From NCBI GenBank assembly GCA_025350775.1, contig JANXXF010000441.1, positions 1 to 9,383 on the forward strand: a stretch of 9,383 nucleotides of DNA, in the 5' to 3' direction. This stretch comes from Actinomycetes bacterium. Its GTDB lineage: Bacteria; Actinomycetota; Thermoleophilia; Gaiellales; Gaiellaceae. The notes under the pieces are model-generated. The model did no database searches. It worked only from the letters and a program-made list of their open reading frames with translations, and had not been told where the DNA came from. This document shows, piece by piece, positions 1 to 6,517 of this stretch; within the stretch, counting starts at the first letter, position 1; each line of letters begins with the position of its first letter. The position numbers and the translations under genes are program-made.

Positions 1-83
1 GTAGCGGCGCCGGCGCCGGTCGCGACGACGAGGGCCAGAGCGACCGCGAGAGAGGCGACGAGGGAGCTGCGCACGGGAGTCAT
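1..83 (-). CDS. Exported protein, N-terminal signal peptide only (runs off left edge)
   Basis: Reading the minus strand from an ATG at 83-81 gives 27 complete codons before the edge. The peptide starts MTPVRSSLVASLAVAL and continues with a hydrophobic Leu/Ala/Val core and an A-T-G-A-G-A-A tail. This is a textbook Sec signal peptide: one Arg near the N-terminus, a hydrophobic stretch at about residues 8-21, and a likely cleavage site at AGA-A around residues 24-27. An AGGA on the minus strand eight bases before the ATG could be the ribosome site. The gene diverges from the F420 oxidoreductase at 177, with 93 bases between the starts. Nothing of the mature protein is visible, so no function can be given. 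The signal peptide makes a real gene likely, although 83 bases is short evidence. Confidence 0.6.
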   Translation of the reverse strand, partial: MTPVRSSLVASLAVALALVVATGAGAA

Positions 84-176
84 GTCTACATTCCTAGCGG
101 ATCGGCGGCACACCGCGCGTCCGGGCGAGCGCGGATCCGTAGGATCCCTGCCACAGAATCCGCGAGGAGGAGACCC
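84..176. promoter_or_regulatory. Divergent intergenic control region
   Basis: This gap separates the minus-strand exported protein from the plus-strand oxidoreductase. On the plus strand it holds TAGGAT at 140-145, a good -10 candidate 31 bases before the ATG at 177, and the purine-rich ribosome site GAGGAGGAG at 164-172. GGATCC at 133-138 and again at 142-147, separated by GTA, form a perfect 6-3-6 dyad overlapping the -10 box, which is where a repressor or activator could sit. On the minus strand TAGGAA (96 to 91) ends seven bases before the ATG and can be read either as a poor -10 of a leaderless gene or as part of a Shine-Dalgarno. I see no convincing -35 for either direction. Confidence 0.45.
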
Positions 177-1061
177 ATGGAGCTCGGACGTGTCGGAGTA
201 TGGCTCGGCAGCATCGGCTGGCAGGCTGCCGCAGCGGAGCAGGAGGCCGTCGCGGAGCTCGAGGAGCTCGGCTACGGCGCCGTCTGGCATCCCGAAGGCA
301 TCGGTGGCAAGGAGACCTTCTCGCACAGCGCCATCCTGCTCGCCGGCTCGAAGCGGATCGTCGTCTCGACCGGCATCGCCAACATCTACGCCCGTGACCC
401 GCTGGCCATGAAGGCAGGGCACTACGGGCTCTGCGAGGCGTTCCCCGGCCGCTTCCTGCTCGCTCTCGGCGTCAGCCACAAGCCGTCGGTGGCCGAGCGC
501 GGCGGCAACTACAGCAAGCCGCTGCAGTCGATGAGCGACTACCTCGACGCGATGGACGCGGCGCCCTACAGCCCGCCGCACCCGGCCGAGGCGCCCCGCG
601 TGATCGGCGCGCTCCACCCGAAGATGCTCGAGCTGGCTGCAAAGCGCACGCTCGGCGCCCATCCGTACTTCACCCCGCCCGAGCACACCATCGACGCGCG
701 CGCGCGCATGGGCGCAGGCGCCTGGCTCGCCCCGGAGCAGGCCGTGATCCTCGAGACCGACCCGCAGAAGGCCCGCGCCATCGCCCGCACCCACACCGAG
801 TACTACCTCCGCCTCGACAACTACCGGCGCAACCTGCTGCGGCTCGGCCTCGGCCTGACGGAGGACGACCTGGAGGGCGCCGGCAGCGACCGGCTGGTGG
901 ACACGGTCGTCGCCTGGGGCGACGTGGCTGCAGTGAGCTCGCGCGTGCGCGCCCATCTGGACGCAGGCGCCACGCATGTGTCGGTGCAGGCGCTTGCCGC
1001 GCCCGGGCAGCCGACGCTGCCGACGCTCCGCGAGCTCGCGCCGGCGCTGCTCGAGCTCTGA
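177..1061 (+). CDS. LLM-class F420-dependent oxidoreductase (MSMEG_4141/TIGR03620-like)
   Basis: A 294-residue cytoplasmic TIM-barrel protein of the bacterial luciferase-like fold (PF00296 type). Members use reduced cofactor F420, occasionally FMN, to reduce or oxidise small organic substrates. The substrate of this subfamily is unknown to me. Recognisable blocks are the start GRVGVWLGSIGW (4-15), ELGYGAVWHPEG (30-41), the strand-loop STGIANIYARDPLAMKAG (64-81), FPGRFLLALGVSH (89-101), and GAHPYFTPPEHT (160-171), which is characteristic of the MSMEG_4141 subfamily. The C-terminal GATHVSVQAL (264-273) is the last barrel strand. The length is normal for the family. The ATG at 177 follows a strong GAGGAGGAG ribosome site (164-172) and fits the family N-terminus, so the start is secure. 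It appears to be monocistronic, with its own -10 (TAGGAT, 140-145) and a hairpin soon after the stop. Family assignment is confident; the reaction is open. Confidence 0.9.
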   Translation: MELGRVGVWLGSIGWQAAAAEQEAVAELEELGYGAVWHPEGIGGKETFSHSAILLAGSKRIVVSTGIANIYARDPLAMKAGHYGLCEAFPGRFLLALGVSHKPSVAERGGNYSKPLQSMSDYLDAMDAAPYSPPHPAEAPRVIGALHPKMLELAAKRTLGAHPYFTPPEHTIDARARMGAGAWLAPEQAVILETDPQKARAIARTHTEYYLRLDNYRRNLLRLGLGLTEDDLEGAGSDRLVDTVVAWGDVAAVSSRVRAHLDAGATHVSVQALAAPGQPTLPTLRELAPALLEL

Positions 1062-1084
1062 GGCGGGGCGGAGCGGGCGGGGCG
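1062..1084 (+). repeat. Short G-rich direct repeat (GGCGGGGCG x2)
   Basis: GGCGGGGCG is at 1062-1070 and again at 1076-1084, a 14-base period, immediately after the oxidoreductase stop codon. The stretch contains only three runs of three or more G (1065-1068, 1075-1077, 1079-1082), one short of a canonical G-quadruplex. It may have no function beyond local base composition. Confidence 0.4.
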
Positions 1085-1096
1085 CGTGCCGGCGAA

Positions 1097-1118
1097 CGCC
1101 GCTGGGCAGCAGCCGGCG
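1097..1118 (+). terminator. Possible GC-rich terminator hairpin after the oxidoreductase
   Basis: CGCCGCTG (1097-1104) pairs with CAGC (1110-1113) and GGCG (1115-1118) around a five-base loop, with C1114 bulged: eight base pairs in all. It lies 36 bases after the stop at 1061 and before the next promoter. There is no U-tract, which is common for hairpins of high-GC actinobacteria, so the terminator role is an inference from position and stability. Confidence 0.35.
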
Positions 1119-1195
1119 ACCGCTCCCGGCCGGCTCCGAGGTGGGAATCGCGTAGGAATGTCTTCCGGCCTGCCCTGGGCGAGCCATCGTGGAGC

Positions 1196-1201
1196 TAGGG
1201 T
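1196..1201 (+). promoter_or_regulatory. Probable -10 box (TAGGGT) of the large secreted protein
   Basis: TAGGGT lies 52 bases before the preferred start at 1254, giving a predicted leader of roughly 45 bases that includes the GGAG ribosome site at 1241-1244. It is one of only four TAG(A/G)NT hexamers on the plus strand, all of them upstream of genes. I see no clear -35. The remainder of 1119-1253 contains nothing else I can name. Confidence 0.4.
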
Positions 1202-1240
1202 TGCGCGCAGCGGCCCTGTGGCTGCGTCCCCACGTCCAAT

Positions 1241-1244
1241 GGAG
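1241..1244 (+). promoter_or_regulatory. Ribosome binding site deciding the 1254 start
   Basis: GGAG sits nine bases before the ATG at 1254 and overlaps the other candidate ATG at 1239. It supports 1254 rather than 1239. It also argues against the much earlier GTG at 1086, which would put 56 non-family residues in front of the signal peptide. Confidence 0.6.
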
Positions 1245-1253
1245 CGGCCCAGC

Positions 1254-4200
1254 ATGACATCTCTCTTCGGCGTGCGCGTCGTCCCAGCCCTCTGCCTGAT
1301 CGCCGTCGGCGTGATGTTCGCCGCAGGCACCGCCTCCGCTGCGGCGCCGACGACGCCCTACCCGATCGCCGTCCTCGCGGACACCCCGGCCGCCTACTGG
1401 CGCCTGGGTGAGGCCAGCGGGACGACGGCGGCCGACTCGGGCGTCAACGCCATCTCTGCCGTCTACAAGAACTTCCCGCAGCGCGGCGTCGTCGGCGCGC
1501 TCGCAGGTGACACCAACACAGCGATCCGCCTGAGCGGGTCCGACTACGTGGAGGCACCGCTCTCGGCGACGCTCAACCCGGCAGCGTTCAGCGTCGAGGC
1601 GTGGGCGAACGTCACGGGCGGAGCGGGGCGGCAACGCGCCATCGCCGTCTCCCGCAGCACCGACAACTTCTCCGGCTACGCCCTCTACGTCGACGGCAAC
1701 GGCTTCTGGGGCTTCGCAGTCGGCGCCGGCACCACCGCCTGGTGGAACGGTGTCACGGGCCCAGCTGCCGTGCTCAACCAGTGGACACACGTCGCCGGAA
1801 CCTACGACGGCACGACGCTTCGCCTCTACATCAACGGCTCGCTCTTCGGCTCGACCCCGGTTTCGTTCCGGGCGAACACGACGCGGGCGACCCGCATCGG
1901 CATGGGTGCCAGCGACACGGGAACGAGCTGGGCCTTCGCCGGCAGCCTCGACGAGGTCGCGATCTACCCGCGGGCGCTGTCGGCGAGCCGCGTCACGGCG
2001 CACTACTCCGCTGCCCTCGGCGCGCCCAGCGCGCCGGCCAACTCCGCCCTGCCCACCGTCAGCGGTAGCGCCGCGGTCGGCTCCGTGCTCTCAAGCGGAA
2101 CCGGAACGTGGAACGGCGCGCCCACCGCCTACGCCTACCAGTGGAGCCGCTGCGACGCGTCCGGCGCCGCCTGCAGCGCGATCCCCGGCGCCGTGGCCTC
2201 GACCTACCTCGTCACCGTGTCCGAGTACGGCGCGACGTTGCGCGCGGCCGTCACCGCAACCAACGCGCTCGGCTCGGCCACGGCAACCTCGCTCGCGACC
2301 GCCGTCGTGCCCGCCCCACCGTCGAACACCGTGCTGCCGGCGATCACCGGTACCACGAAGGTCACGTCGACGCTGACCGTCAGCAAGGGCACCTGGACGG
2401 GCGCCCCCACCGGCTACACCTATCAGTGGAAGCGCTGCGACACCGCCGGCCTCACCTGCGCCGCCATCAGCGGCGCCACCTCGACGACGTACAAGCTCGT
2501 CGCCACCGACGGCGGAGCAACGGTCCGCGCCGACGTCCGCGCCACGAACTCCGCCGGTGCCACCACTGCCACCAGCGCAGCGACCACCGCAATCCAGGTC
2601 GGACCGCTCAACACGGTGCTGCCGGCGGTCACGGGTACAGCCACCGTCAACTCGACGCTCACCGTTAGCAACGGCACCTGGACACCGACGCCTTCCGCCT
2701 ACGCCTACCAGTGGAAGCGCTGCGACACCGCGGGCGCCGGCTGTGCCGCCATCAGCGGCGCCACCTCGACGACGTACAAGCTGGTCGCCGCCGACGGCGG
2801 AGCGACCGTCCGCGCCGACGTCCGCGCAACCGACGTGTCCGGCACCGCCACCGCCACCAGCGCGCCCACCGCGACCGTCCCGGTACCGCCGGTCGCCCCG
2901 GCAAACACGGCCGTCCCGACGATCACCGGCGCTGCCACGGCCGGCAATACGCTCACGGCGACGACTGGCACCTGGTCGGGCACACCGGCGACCTACGCGT
3001 TCCAGTGGAAGCGCTGCGACGCGGCCGGCGCCGCCTGCGCCGCGATCGCCGGCGCCATCGCGTCGACGCTCGCGCTCACTGCCGCCAATGCCGGCTCGAC
3101 CTACGTCATCACCGTCACGGCGACCAATGCGGTCGGCTCGGCGAGCGCCACGTCGGCGGCCACCGCCGTCGTCCCGGCAACCCCGGTGGGGACGTACGCC
3201 GCGGCGGTCGCCGCGGATGCGCCCGTCGCGTACTGGCGGCTCGACGAGACCTCGGGCACGGTTGCAGCCGCGACCACCGGGGTGGCCGGCGCCTACAAGG
3301 GGGCGCCGACGCTCGGCCAGGCCGGCGCGCTCGCCGAGGGCGACAAGGCGCCCGGCCTGAACGGCACGAGCCAGTACGTCGAGGCCCCGTACAGCGCCGC
3401 CCTCAACCCGACGCCGGCATTCACCGTGGAGGCCTGGGTCAAGGTCACCGGCGGCCAGGGCACCGTCCGCTCGATCGTCACCTCGCGCGACTTCACCTCG
3501 CTCTCCACCGGCTACTCGATCTACGCGAGCGCGGGCAACACCTGGCAGTTCATCGTCGGCGTCGGCGGCTCCAACCAGTGGGTCTACACCGACGGTGGCA
3601 GCGTCACGCTCAACCAGTGGACGCACATCGTCGGCACCTACGAGCAGTGGCCGGGCGAGTACCGGCTGTACGTGAACGGCAAGGCCGTCGCCGTCACAAC
3701 GAGCAACTACCTCGCGCAGCCGAACACGAAGTGGCCCCTGCGCATCGGCGCGGGCAAGACCGAGTCGACCTCCCCGACCTACTACACGCCGGGCAGCATC
3801 GACGAGGTCGCCGTCTACAACAGAGCTCTCACGCCTGTCCGCGTCGCCCAGCACTACAACGCCGGCATCGGTGTCGCGACCGCAGCCACCGCCACCCCGG
3901 TCAATCCGATCCAGGCCGAGAACCAGCTCGCCGGCACGAGCGCCTGGAAGCGCCAGCCAACGGCCGCCGTCGAGGGCTACTCCTCGCAGGTGAGCGTCCT
4001 GCCCGGTGCCGCCGTCGATCTCCACGTCAGCGCCAGGGGCGTCAGCTACCGCATCGACCTGTACCGGCTCGGCTGGTACAGCGGCCTCGGCGGCCGCCTG
4101 ATCGGCTGCTCGCCGAGCTGCGCGAGCGACCGCACCGGCACCCAGTACGCGGTGCCGAGCCCCGATCCGGTCACCGGCCTCATCGCCGCGGGCTGGCCGG

Positions 4201-5264
4201 TCACCGACACGCTCACGATCCCGGCCGACGCCCCCAGCGGCATCTACACCGCTCAGCTCGTCGTCACCAGCGGCGCGGACACAGGCAAGGCCTCCCAGAT
4301 CCCGATCGTCGTCAGGGAGCCGATCAGCCGCCGTGCAGCCGCCCTCGTCGAGGTGCCGGTCAACACCTGGCAGGCCTACAACGGCTGGGGCGGCAAGAGC
4401 CTCTATGCCATCAACTCGACGGGCGGCGTCCCGGCGGTCAAGGTCTCGTTCGACCGGCCGTATCTCACCACCGGCACGCCGATGTGGGCGTGGGATGTGT
4501 ACACCGACGCGCCCAGCGTGTTCGACTGGGAGATCCAGCTGTACCGCTTCCTCGAGCGCGAGGGCGTGGACGTCTCCTACCAGACGAACAGCGACACGGT
4601 GCAGGCGCCCGCGAGCTTCCTCGGCCGCAAGACGCTGATCGACGCCGGGCACGACGAGTACTGGTCGAAGGAGGAGCTGGACGCCTGGTACGCCGCGCGC
4701 GACTCCGGCGTCAACCTGCTGTTCTTCGGCGGCAGCCTCGCGTACTGGCAGAGCCGCTACGAGGACAACAGCCGCACGCTCGTCATGTACCGGACTCCCG
4801 GCAGCGACCCGATCGCCGACCAGACGAAGGCCACCTACCGGTTCTCGGTGCTCGGGCGCCCCGAGTGCCAGCTGATCGGCACCGGCAACCAGGAGGGCGT
4901 GGCGACCGACCACCGCAACTACACGGTCGCCAGCGCAGCGCTCGCCGACCCGTGGCTCGCGGGCACCGGCTTCCAGGCGGGCGACACGATCGCCGACGGC
5001 GTCGGCTACGAGTGGCAGGGCATCATCGCCGGCTGTATCCCCCAGCCGATCACGAACTTCTTCCACTACGACTCGACCGTGAACAACGGCGTCACCTTCG
5101 GGCCCGCTGACGTGACGCGCTACACCGCCGCCTCGGGCGCCCGCGTCTTCTCGGCGAGCTCGCTCCAGTTCACCTGGGCGCTCGACGACTTCCTCACCGA
5201 TCGCGCCGCCGACGCCCGTGTGCAGCAGTTCGTGCGCAACGCGCTGGCCGACGTGCTCAGATAG
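1254..5264 (+). CDS. Secreted LamG / Ig-like repeat / LamG protein with N,N-dimethylformamidase large-subunit-type C-terminal domain
   Basis: A 1336-residue exported protein. Residues 1-29 are a signal peptide (hydrophobic core, cleavage near GTASA-A). LamG/concanavalin-like domain 1 covers about 36-256, with AYWRLGEASG at 47-56 and GSLDEVAIYPRAL at 230-242. Four Ig-like repeats follow (about 261-644), each with a QWxRCDxxGxxC core. LamG domain 2 covers about 646-873, with AYWRLDETSG at 659-668 and GSIDEVAVYNRAL at 847-859. The C-terminal part (about 886-1336) matches the DMFase beta-subunit C-terminal family: YRIDLYRLGWYSG, NTWQAYN (1037-1043), FDRPY (1066-1070), GHDEYWSKEEL around 1132-1142, and AYWQSRYED (1163-1171). 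Characterised DMFase hydrolyses dimethylformamide using iron held by two Tyr and one Glu. Glu1135 of the HDEYW block and nearby Tyr residues (1042, 1051) are plausible ligands, but this mapping is from memory. No small-subunit gene is adjacent, so the substrate is unknown. The first ATG after GGAG (1241-1244) was chosen as the start; an ATG at 1239 is possible. Confidence 0.88.
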   Translation: MTSLFGVRVVPALCLIAVGVMFAAGTASAAAPTTPYPIAVLADTPAAYWRLGEASGTTAADSGVNAISAVYKNFPQRGVVGALAGDTNTAIRLSGSDYVEAPLSATLNPAAFSVEAWANVTGGAGRQRAIAVSRSTDNFSGYALYVDGNGFWGFAVGAGTTAWWNGVTGPAAVLNQWTHVAGTYDGTTLRLYINGSLFGSTPVSFRANTTRATRIGMGASDTGTSWAFAGSLDEVAIYPRALSASRVTAHYSAALGAPSAPANSALPTVSGSAAVGSVLSSGTGTWNGAPTAYAYQWSRCDASGAACSAIPGAVASTYLVTVSEYGATLRAAVTATNALGSATATSLATAVVPAPPSNTVLPAITGTTKVTSTLTVSKGTWTGAPTGYTYQWKRCDTAGLTCAAISGATSTTYKLVATDGGATVRADVRATNSAGATTATSAATTAIQVGPLNTVLPAVTGTATVNSTLTVSNGTWTPTPSAYAYQWKRCDTAGAGCAAISGATSTTYKLVAADGGATVRADVRATDVSGTATATSAPTATVPVPPVAPANTAVPTITGAATAGNTLTATTGTWSGTPATYAFQWKRCDAAGAACAAIAGAIASTLALTAANAGSTYVITVTATNAVGSASATSAATAVVPATPVGTYAAAVAADAPVAYWRLDETSGTVAAATTGVAGAYKGAPTLGQAGALAEGDKAPGLNGTSQYVEAPYSAALNPTPAFTVEAWVKVTGGQGTVRSIVTSRDFTSLSTGYSIYASAGNTWQFIVGVGGSNQWVYTDGGSVTLNQWTHIVGTYEQWPGEYRLYVNGKAVAVTTSNYLAQPNTKWPLRIGAGKTESTSPTYYTPGSIDEVAVYNRALTPVRVAQHYNAGIGVATAATATPVNPIQAENQLAGTSAWKRQPTAAVEGYSSQVSVLPGAAVDLHVSARGVSYRIDLYRLGWYSGLGGRLIGCSPSCASDRTGTQYAVPSPDPVTGLIAAGWPVTDTLTIPADAPSGIYTAQLVVTSGADTGKASQIPIVVREPISRRAAALVEVPVNTWQAYNGWGGKSLYAINSTGGVPAVKVSFDRPYLTTGTPMWAWDVYTDAPSVFDWEIQLYRFLEREGVDVSYQTNSDTVQAPASFLGRKTLIDAGHDEYWSKEELDAWYAARDSGVNLLFFGGSLAYWQSRYEDNSRTLVMYRTPGSDPIADQTKATYRFSVLGRPECQLIGTGNQEGVATDHRNYTVASAALADPWLAGTGFQAGDTIADGVGYEWQGIIAGCIPQPITNFFHYDSTVNNGVTFGPADVTRYTAASGARVFSASSLQFTWALDDFLTDRAADARVQQFVRNALADVLR
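1359..2021 (+). other. Coding segment for LamG-like domain 1
   Basis: Encodes residues 36-256 of the large secreted protein. The jelly-roll landmarks in order are AYWRLGEASG, a YVEAP strand, a FSVEAWANV strand, LNQWTHVAGTY, LRLYINGS, RIGMGAS and GSLDEVAIYPRAL. LamG folds typically bind carbohydrates or act as protein-contact modules outside the cell; the ligand here is unknown. It clearly shares ancestry with the second LamG segment at 3189-3872 block by block, but the DNA has diverged. Confidence 0.85.
2034..3185 (+). repeat. Four tandem Ig-like repeats of 94-98 codons
   Basis: Units are about 2034-2315, 2316-2600, 2601-2891 and 2892-3185, encoding residues 261-354, 355-449, 450-546 and 547-644. 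Each begins near N-T-x-x-P-x-x-x-G, then GTW, then YxYQWxRCDxxGxxC followed by a Gly-Ala turn and a TxTN/D strand. Each unit has exactly two cysteines, six residues apart (first pair at 300 and 307), which probably form a small disulfide loop in the oxidising exterior. Units 2 and 3 are the youngest pair: from 2424-2541 to 2709-2826 (offset 285) I count about ten differences in 118 bases. Such repeats are, as I recall, very common in secreted proteins of Thermoleophilia and serve as spacers or stalks. Confidence 0.85.
3189..3872 (+). other. Coding segment for LamG-like domain 2
   Basis: Encodes residues 646-873 of the large secreted protein. Landmarks parallel the first LamG domain: AYWRLDETSG, YVEAPYSAALNP, FTVEAWVKVTGG, LNQWTHIVGTY, YRLYVNGK, LRIGAG and GSIDEVAVYNRAL. 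It sits directly before the DMFase-type region. Because DMFase large subunits themselves contain a LamG-like domain (recalled), this copy may be the native partner of the catalytic-type domain, with domain 1 and the Ig array added in front. Confidence 0.85.
3909..5261 (+). other. Coding segment for the N,N-dimethylformamidase beta-type domain
   Basis: Encodes residues 886-1336. The first part (886-1024) is a beta-rich section with EGYSSQVSVLPGAAVDLHVS and the YRxDLYRLGWYxG block. The second part is a GATase-like Rossmann region containing NTWQAYNGWGGKSLY, VSFDRPY, WEIQLYRFLEREGVDVSY, the HDEYW block, NLLFFGGSLAYWQSRYED and TNFFHYDS. All these blocks are typical of the family, in family order and without frameshift, so the fold should be intact. 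Cysteines at CSPSC (952 and 956), and single ones at 1205 and 1261, fit an exported disulfide-containing protein. Confidence 0.8.
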
Positions 5265-5281
5265 CGAGCGGGCGCTACGAC

Positions 5282-5331
5282 GGCGTGCGGCCGGAGCTGC
5301 GGCACGCCCCGCTGCTGGACAGCGGTCGGGG
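5282..5331 (+). terminator. Two consecutive hairpins after the large secreted protein
   Basis: Hairpin one pairs GGCGTGC (5282-5288) with GCACGCC (5302-5308): seven base pairs with a 13-base loop. Hairpin two pairs CCGCTG (5309-5314) with CAGCGG (5320-5325) around a five-base loop. It could extend through CC/GG past a two-base bulge (5326-5327). Together they fill the gap between the stop at 5264 and the next promoter at 5363. There is no U-tract, so the terminator role is inferred from stability and placement. Confidence 0.5.
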
Positions 5332-5362
5332 CGACCTGCCCGGGCTGCTGGCGTCCCGGGCG

Positions 5363-5368
5363 TAGACT
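5363..5368 (+). promoter_or_regulatory. Probable -10 box (TAGACT) giving a leaderless mRNA
   Basis: TAGACT ends six bases before the GTG at 5375, the usual distance from a -10 box to the transcription start. The first base of the message would therefore be at or next to the start codon. No Shine-Dalgarno sequence is seen (the six bases before the GTG are TCCGGG). TAG at 5363-5365 is also an in-frame stop, so translation cannot begin further upstream. This promoter would drive the MFS-GH114-deacetylase operon. Confidence 0.6.
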
Positions 5369-5374
5369 TCCGGG

Positions 5375-6517
5375 GTGCGCCGGTTCGTCCTGCTGGTGTC
5401 GTGCGTGGTGCTCGTGGACACGTCACTCTACTCGGCGCTGACACCGCTCCTGCCGCACTACGCCGACCGCTTTGAGCTCTCCCGCACGGGGGCCGGGCTG
5501 CTGCTCGCCTGCTACGGCGCCGGCGTACTGCTCGCGGCGCTGCCAACGGGCGTCTGGGCCTCCCGCTGGGGGCCAAGGCGTGCGGTGCTGGCCGGGCTGG
5601 TGGTGATAGCCGCCGCGAGCGTCGCGTTCGCATTCGCCGACAACGTGTGGCTGCTCGGCGTCGCCCGCGTCGTGCAGGGCATCGGCTCGGCCGCCACCTG
5701 GGCCGGCGCCCTGGCCTGGCTCGTCGCCGCGGTGCCTGCCGAGCGGCGCGGCCAGGCGATCGGCACCGCGATGGGCGCGGCCGTCTTCGGGGCGATCGTC
5801 GGCCCCGTGCTGGGCGCGATCGCCGACTTCGCGGGTGCCCGCGCCACGTTTACCGGGCTCGCGGCGGTCGTTGTCGTGATCCTGATTGTCGCCGCCCGCT
5901 ACCCCGACGCCGCTGCCGAGCCGCAACGGCTGCGCGCCGCCCGGCCTGCCCTGCGCGCGCCACGGCTGCTCGCCGGGCTGTGGGTGACGGTCCTGCCCGC
6001 GCTGCTGTTCGGCACGTTCGCGCTGATCGTCTCGTTCCGCCTCCACGACGCCGGCTGGCGGTCGAGCGCGATCGCCGCCGTCTTCCTTGGCGCGGCAGCA
6101 CTCGAGACGGTGATGAACCCGCTGCTCGGACGGCTCGTCGACCGGCGCGGCCACCTCGTTCCGATCAGGGCGGCGCTCGTGGCGTCGTTCGGCTTTGCGT
6201 TGGCGCTGGCCTGGGTCTCGACGCCGGCGGGGCTCGTGCCGCTCGCCATCGTCGGAGCGCTCGCGTTCGGGGCGTTCTACGCGCCGGGCATGGCGATGAT
6301 CTCGCAGTCGGCCGAGCACGCAGGGCTCGCGCAAGGCATCGCCTTCGGGTTGATGAACGGTGCCTGGGCCGCCGGCAACGTCGTCGGCCCGGCGGCCGCG
6401 GGCGCGATCTCGCAGGCCGGCAGCGATGCGGCGCCCTGGCTGGTGGGCGCGGGTCTCTGCGCGGCGACGCTCGTCGGGCTGCGACTGCGGCCTGCGCGCG
6501 CGGCGGTCGGCGGATGA
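5375..6517 (+). CDS. MFS transporter, DHA1 drug:H+ antiporter type
   Basis: A 380-residue inner-membrane protein with about 12 hydrophobic segments and very short loops, as in single-domain DHA1 exporters of the Bmr/TetA kind. TM1 (4-24) carries Asp15 and ends in TPLLPHYADRF. The MFS motif A is GVWASRWGPRRA (59-70). Motif B is RVVQGIGSAATWAG (98-111), with the Arg and Gly typical of proton-coupled members. A motif-C-like IVGPVLGAIADF (141-152) marks antiporters in TM5. The second-half motif A is NPLLGRLVDRRGH (248-260). The substrate cannot be read from sequence. The GTG at 5375 is the only reasonable start because an in-frame stop lies at 5363. The gene overlaps the next by four bases (ATGA, 6514-6517), so it is probably translated with a secreted glycosidase, suggesting export of, or self-protection from, something surface-related. 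Confidence 0.9.
   Translation: MRRFVLLVSCVVLVDTSLYSALTPLLPHYADRFELSRTGAGLLLACYGAGVLLAALPTGVWASRWGPRRAVLAGLVVIAAASVAFAFADNVWLLGVARVVQGIGSAATWAGALAWLVAAVPAERRGQAIGTAMGAAVFGAIVGPVLGAIADFAGARATFTGLAAVVVVILIVAARYPDAAAEPQRLRAARPALRAPRLLAGLWVTVLPALLFGTFALIVSFRLHDAGWRSSAIAAVFLGAAALETVMNPLLGRLVDRRGHLVPIRAALVASFGFALALAWVSTPAGLVPLAIVGALAFGAFYAPGMAMISQSAEHAGLAQGIAFGLMNGAWAAGNVVGPAAAGAISQAGSDAAPWLVGAGLCAATLVGLRLRPARAAVGG

Noticed and set aside
1062..1084. G-quadruplex
   Set aside because: Only three runs of three or more G, so it misses the canonical four-run pattern.
1156..1167. GGAA-TGTC-TTCC inverted repeat
   Set aside because: Only four-base arms and no link to a promoter element; likely chance.
1086..1253. 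GTG start at 1086 extending the large secreted protein by 56 residues
   Set aside because: The extension lies before a complete signal peptide, has no family likeness, no clear ribosome site, and covers the probable promoter at 1196. The ATG at 1254 with GGAG is better.
2034..3185. CRISPR-like or non-coding tandem repeat
   Set aside because: The repeat period is a whole number of codons and the units encode Ig-like protein repeats in the frame of the large protein.
2711..5110. Plus-strand open frame of 799 codons within the same gene
   Set aside because: Arg/His-rich low-complexity translation in a shifted frame of a well-supported gene; no ribosome site or family match.
2091..5633. Minus-strand open frame of 1180 codons opposite the large secreted protein
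   Set aside because: Its translation is Arg/Ala/Gly/Val-rich without any recognisable domain, whereas the plus-strand frame has LamG and DMFase landmarks. Long antisense frames are expected in such G+C-rich coding DNA.
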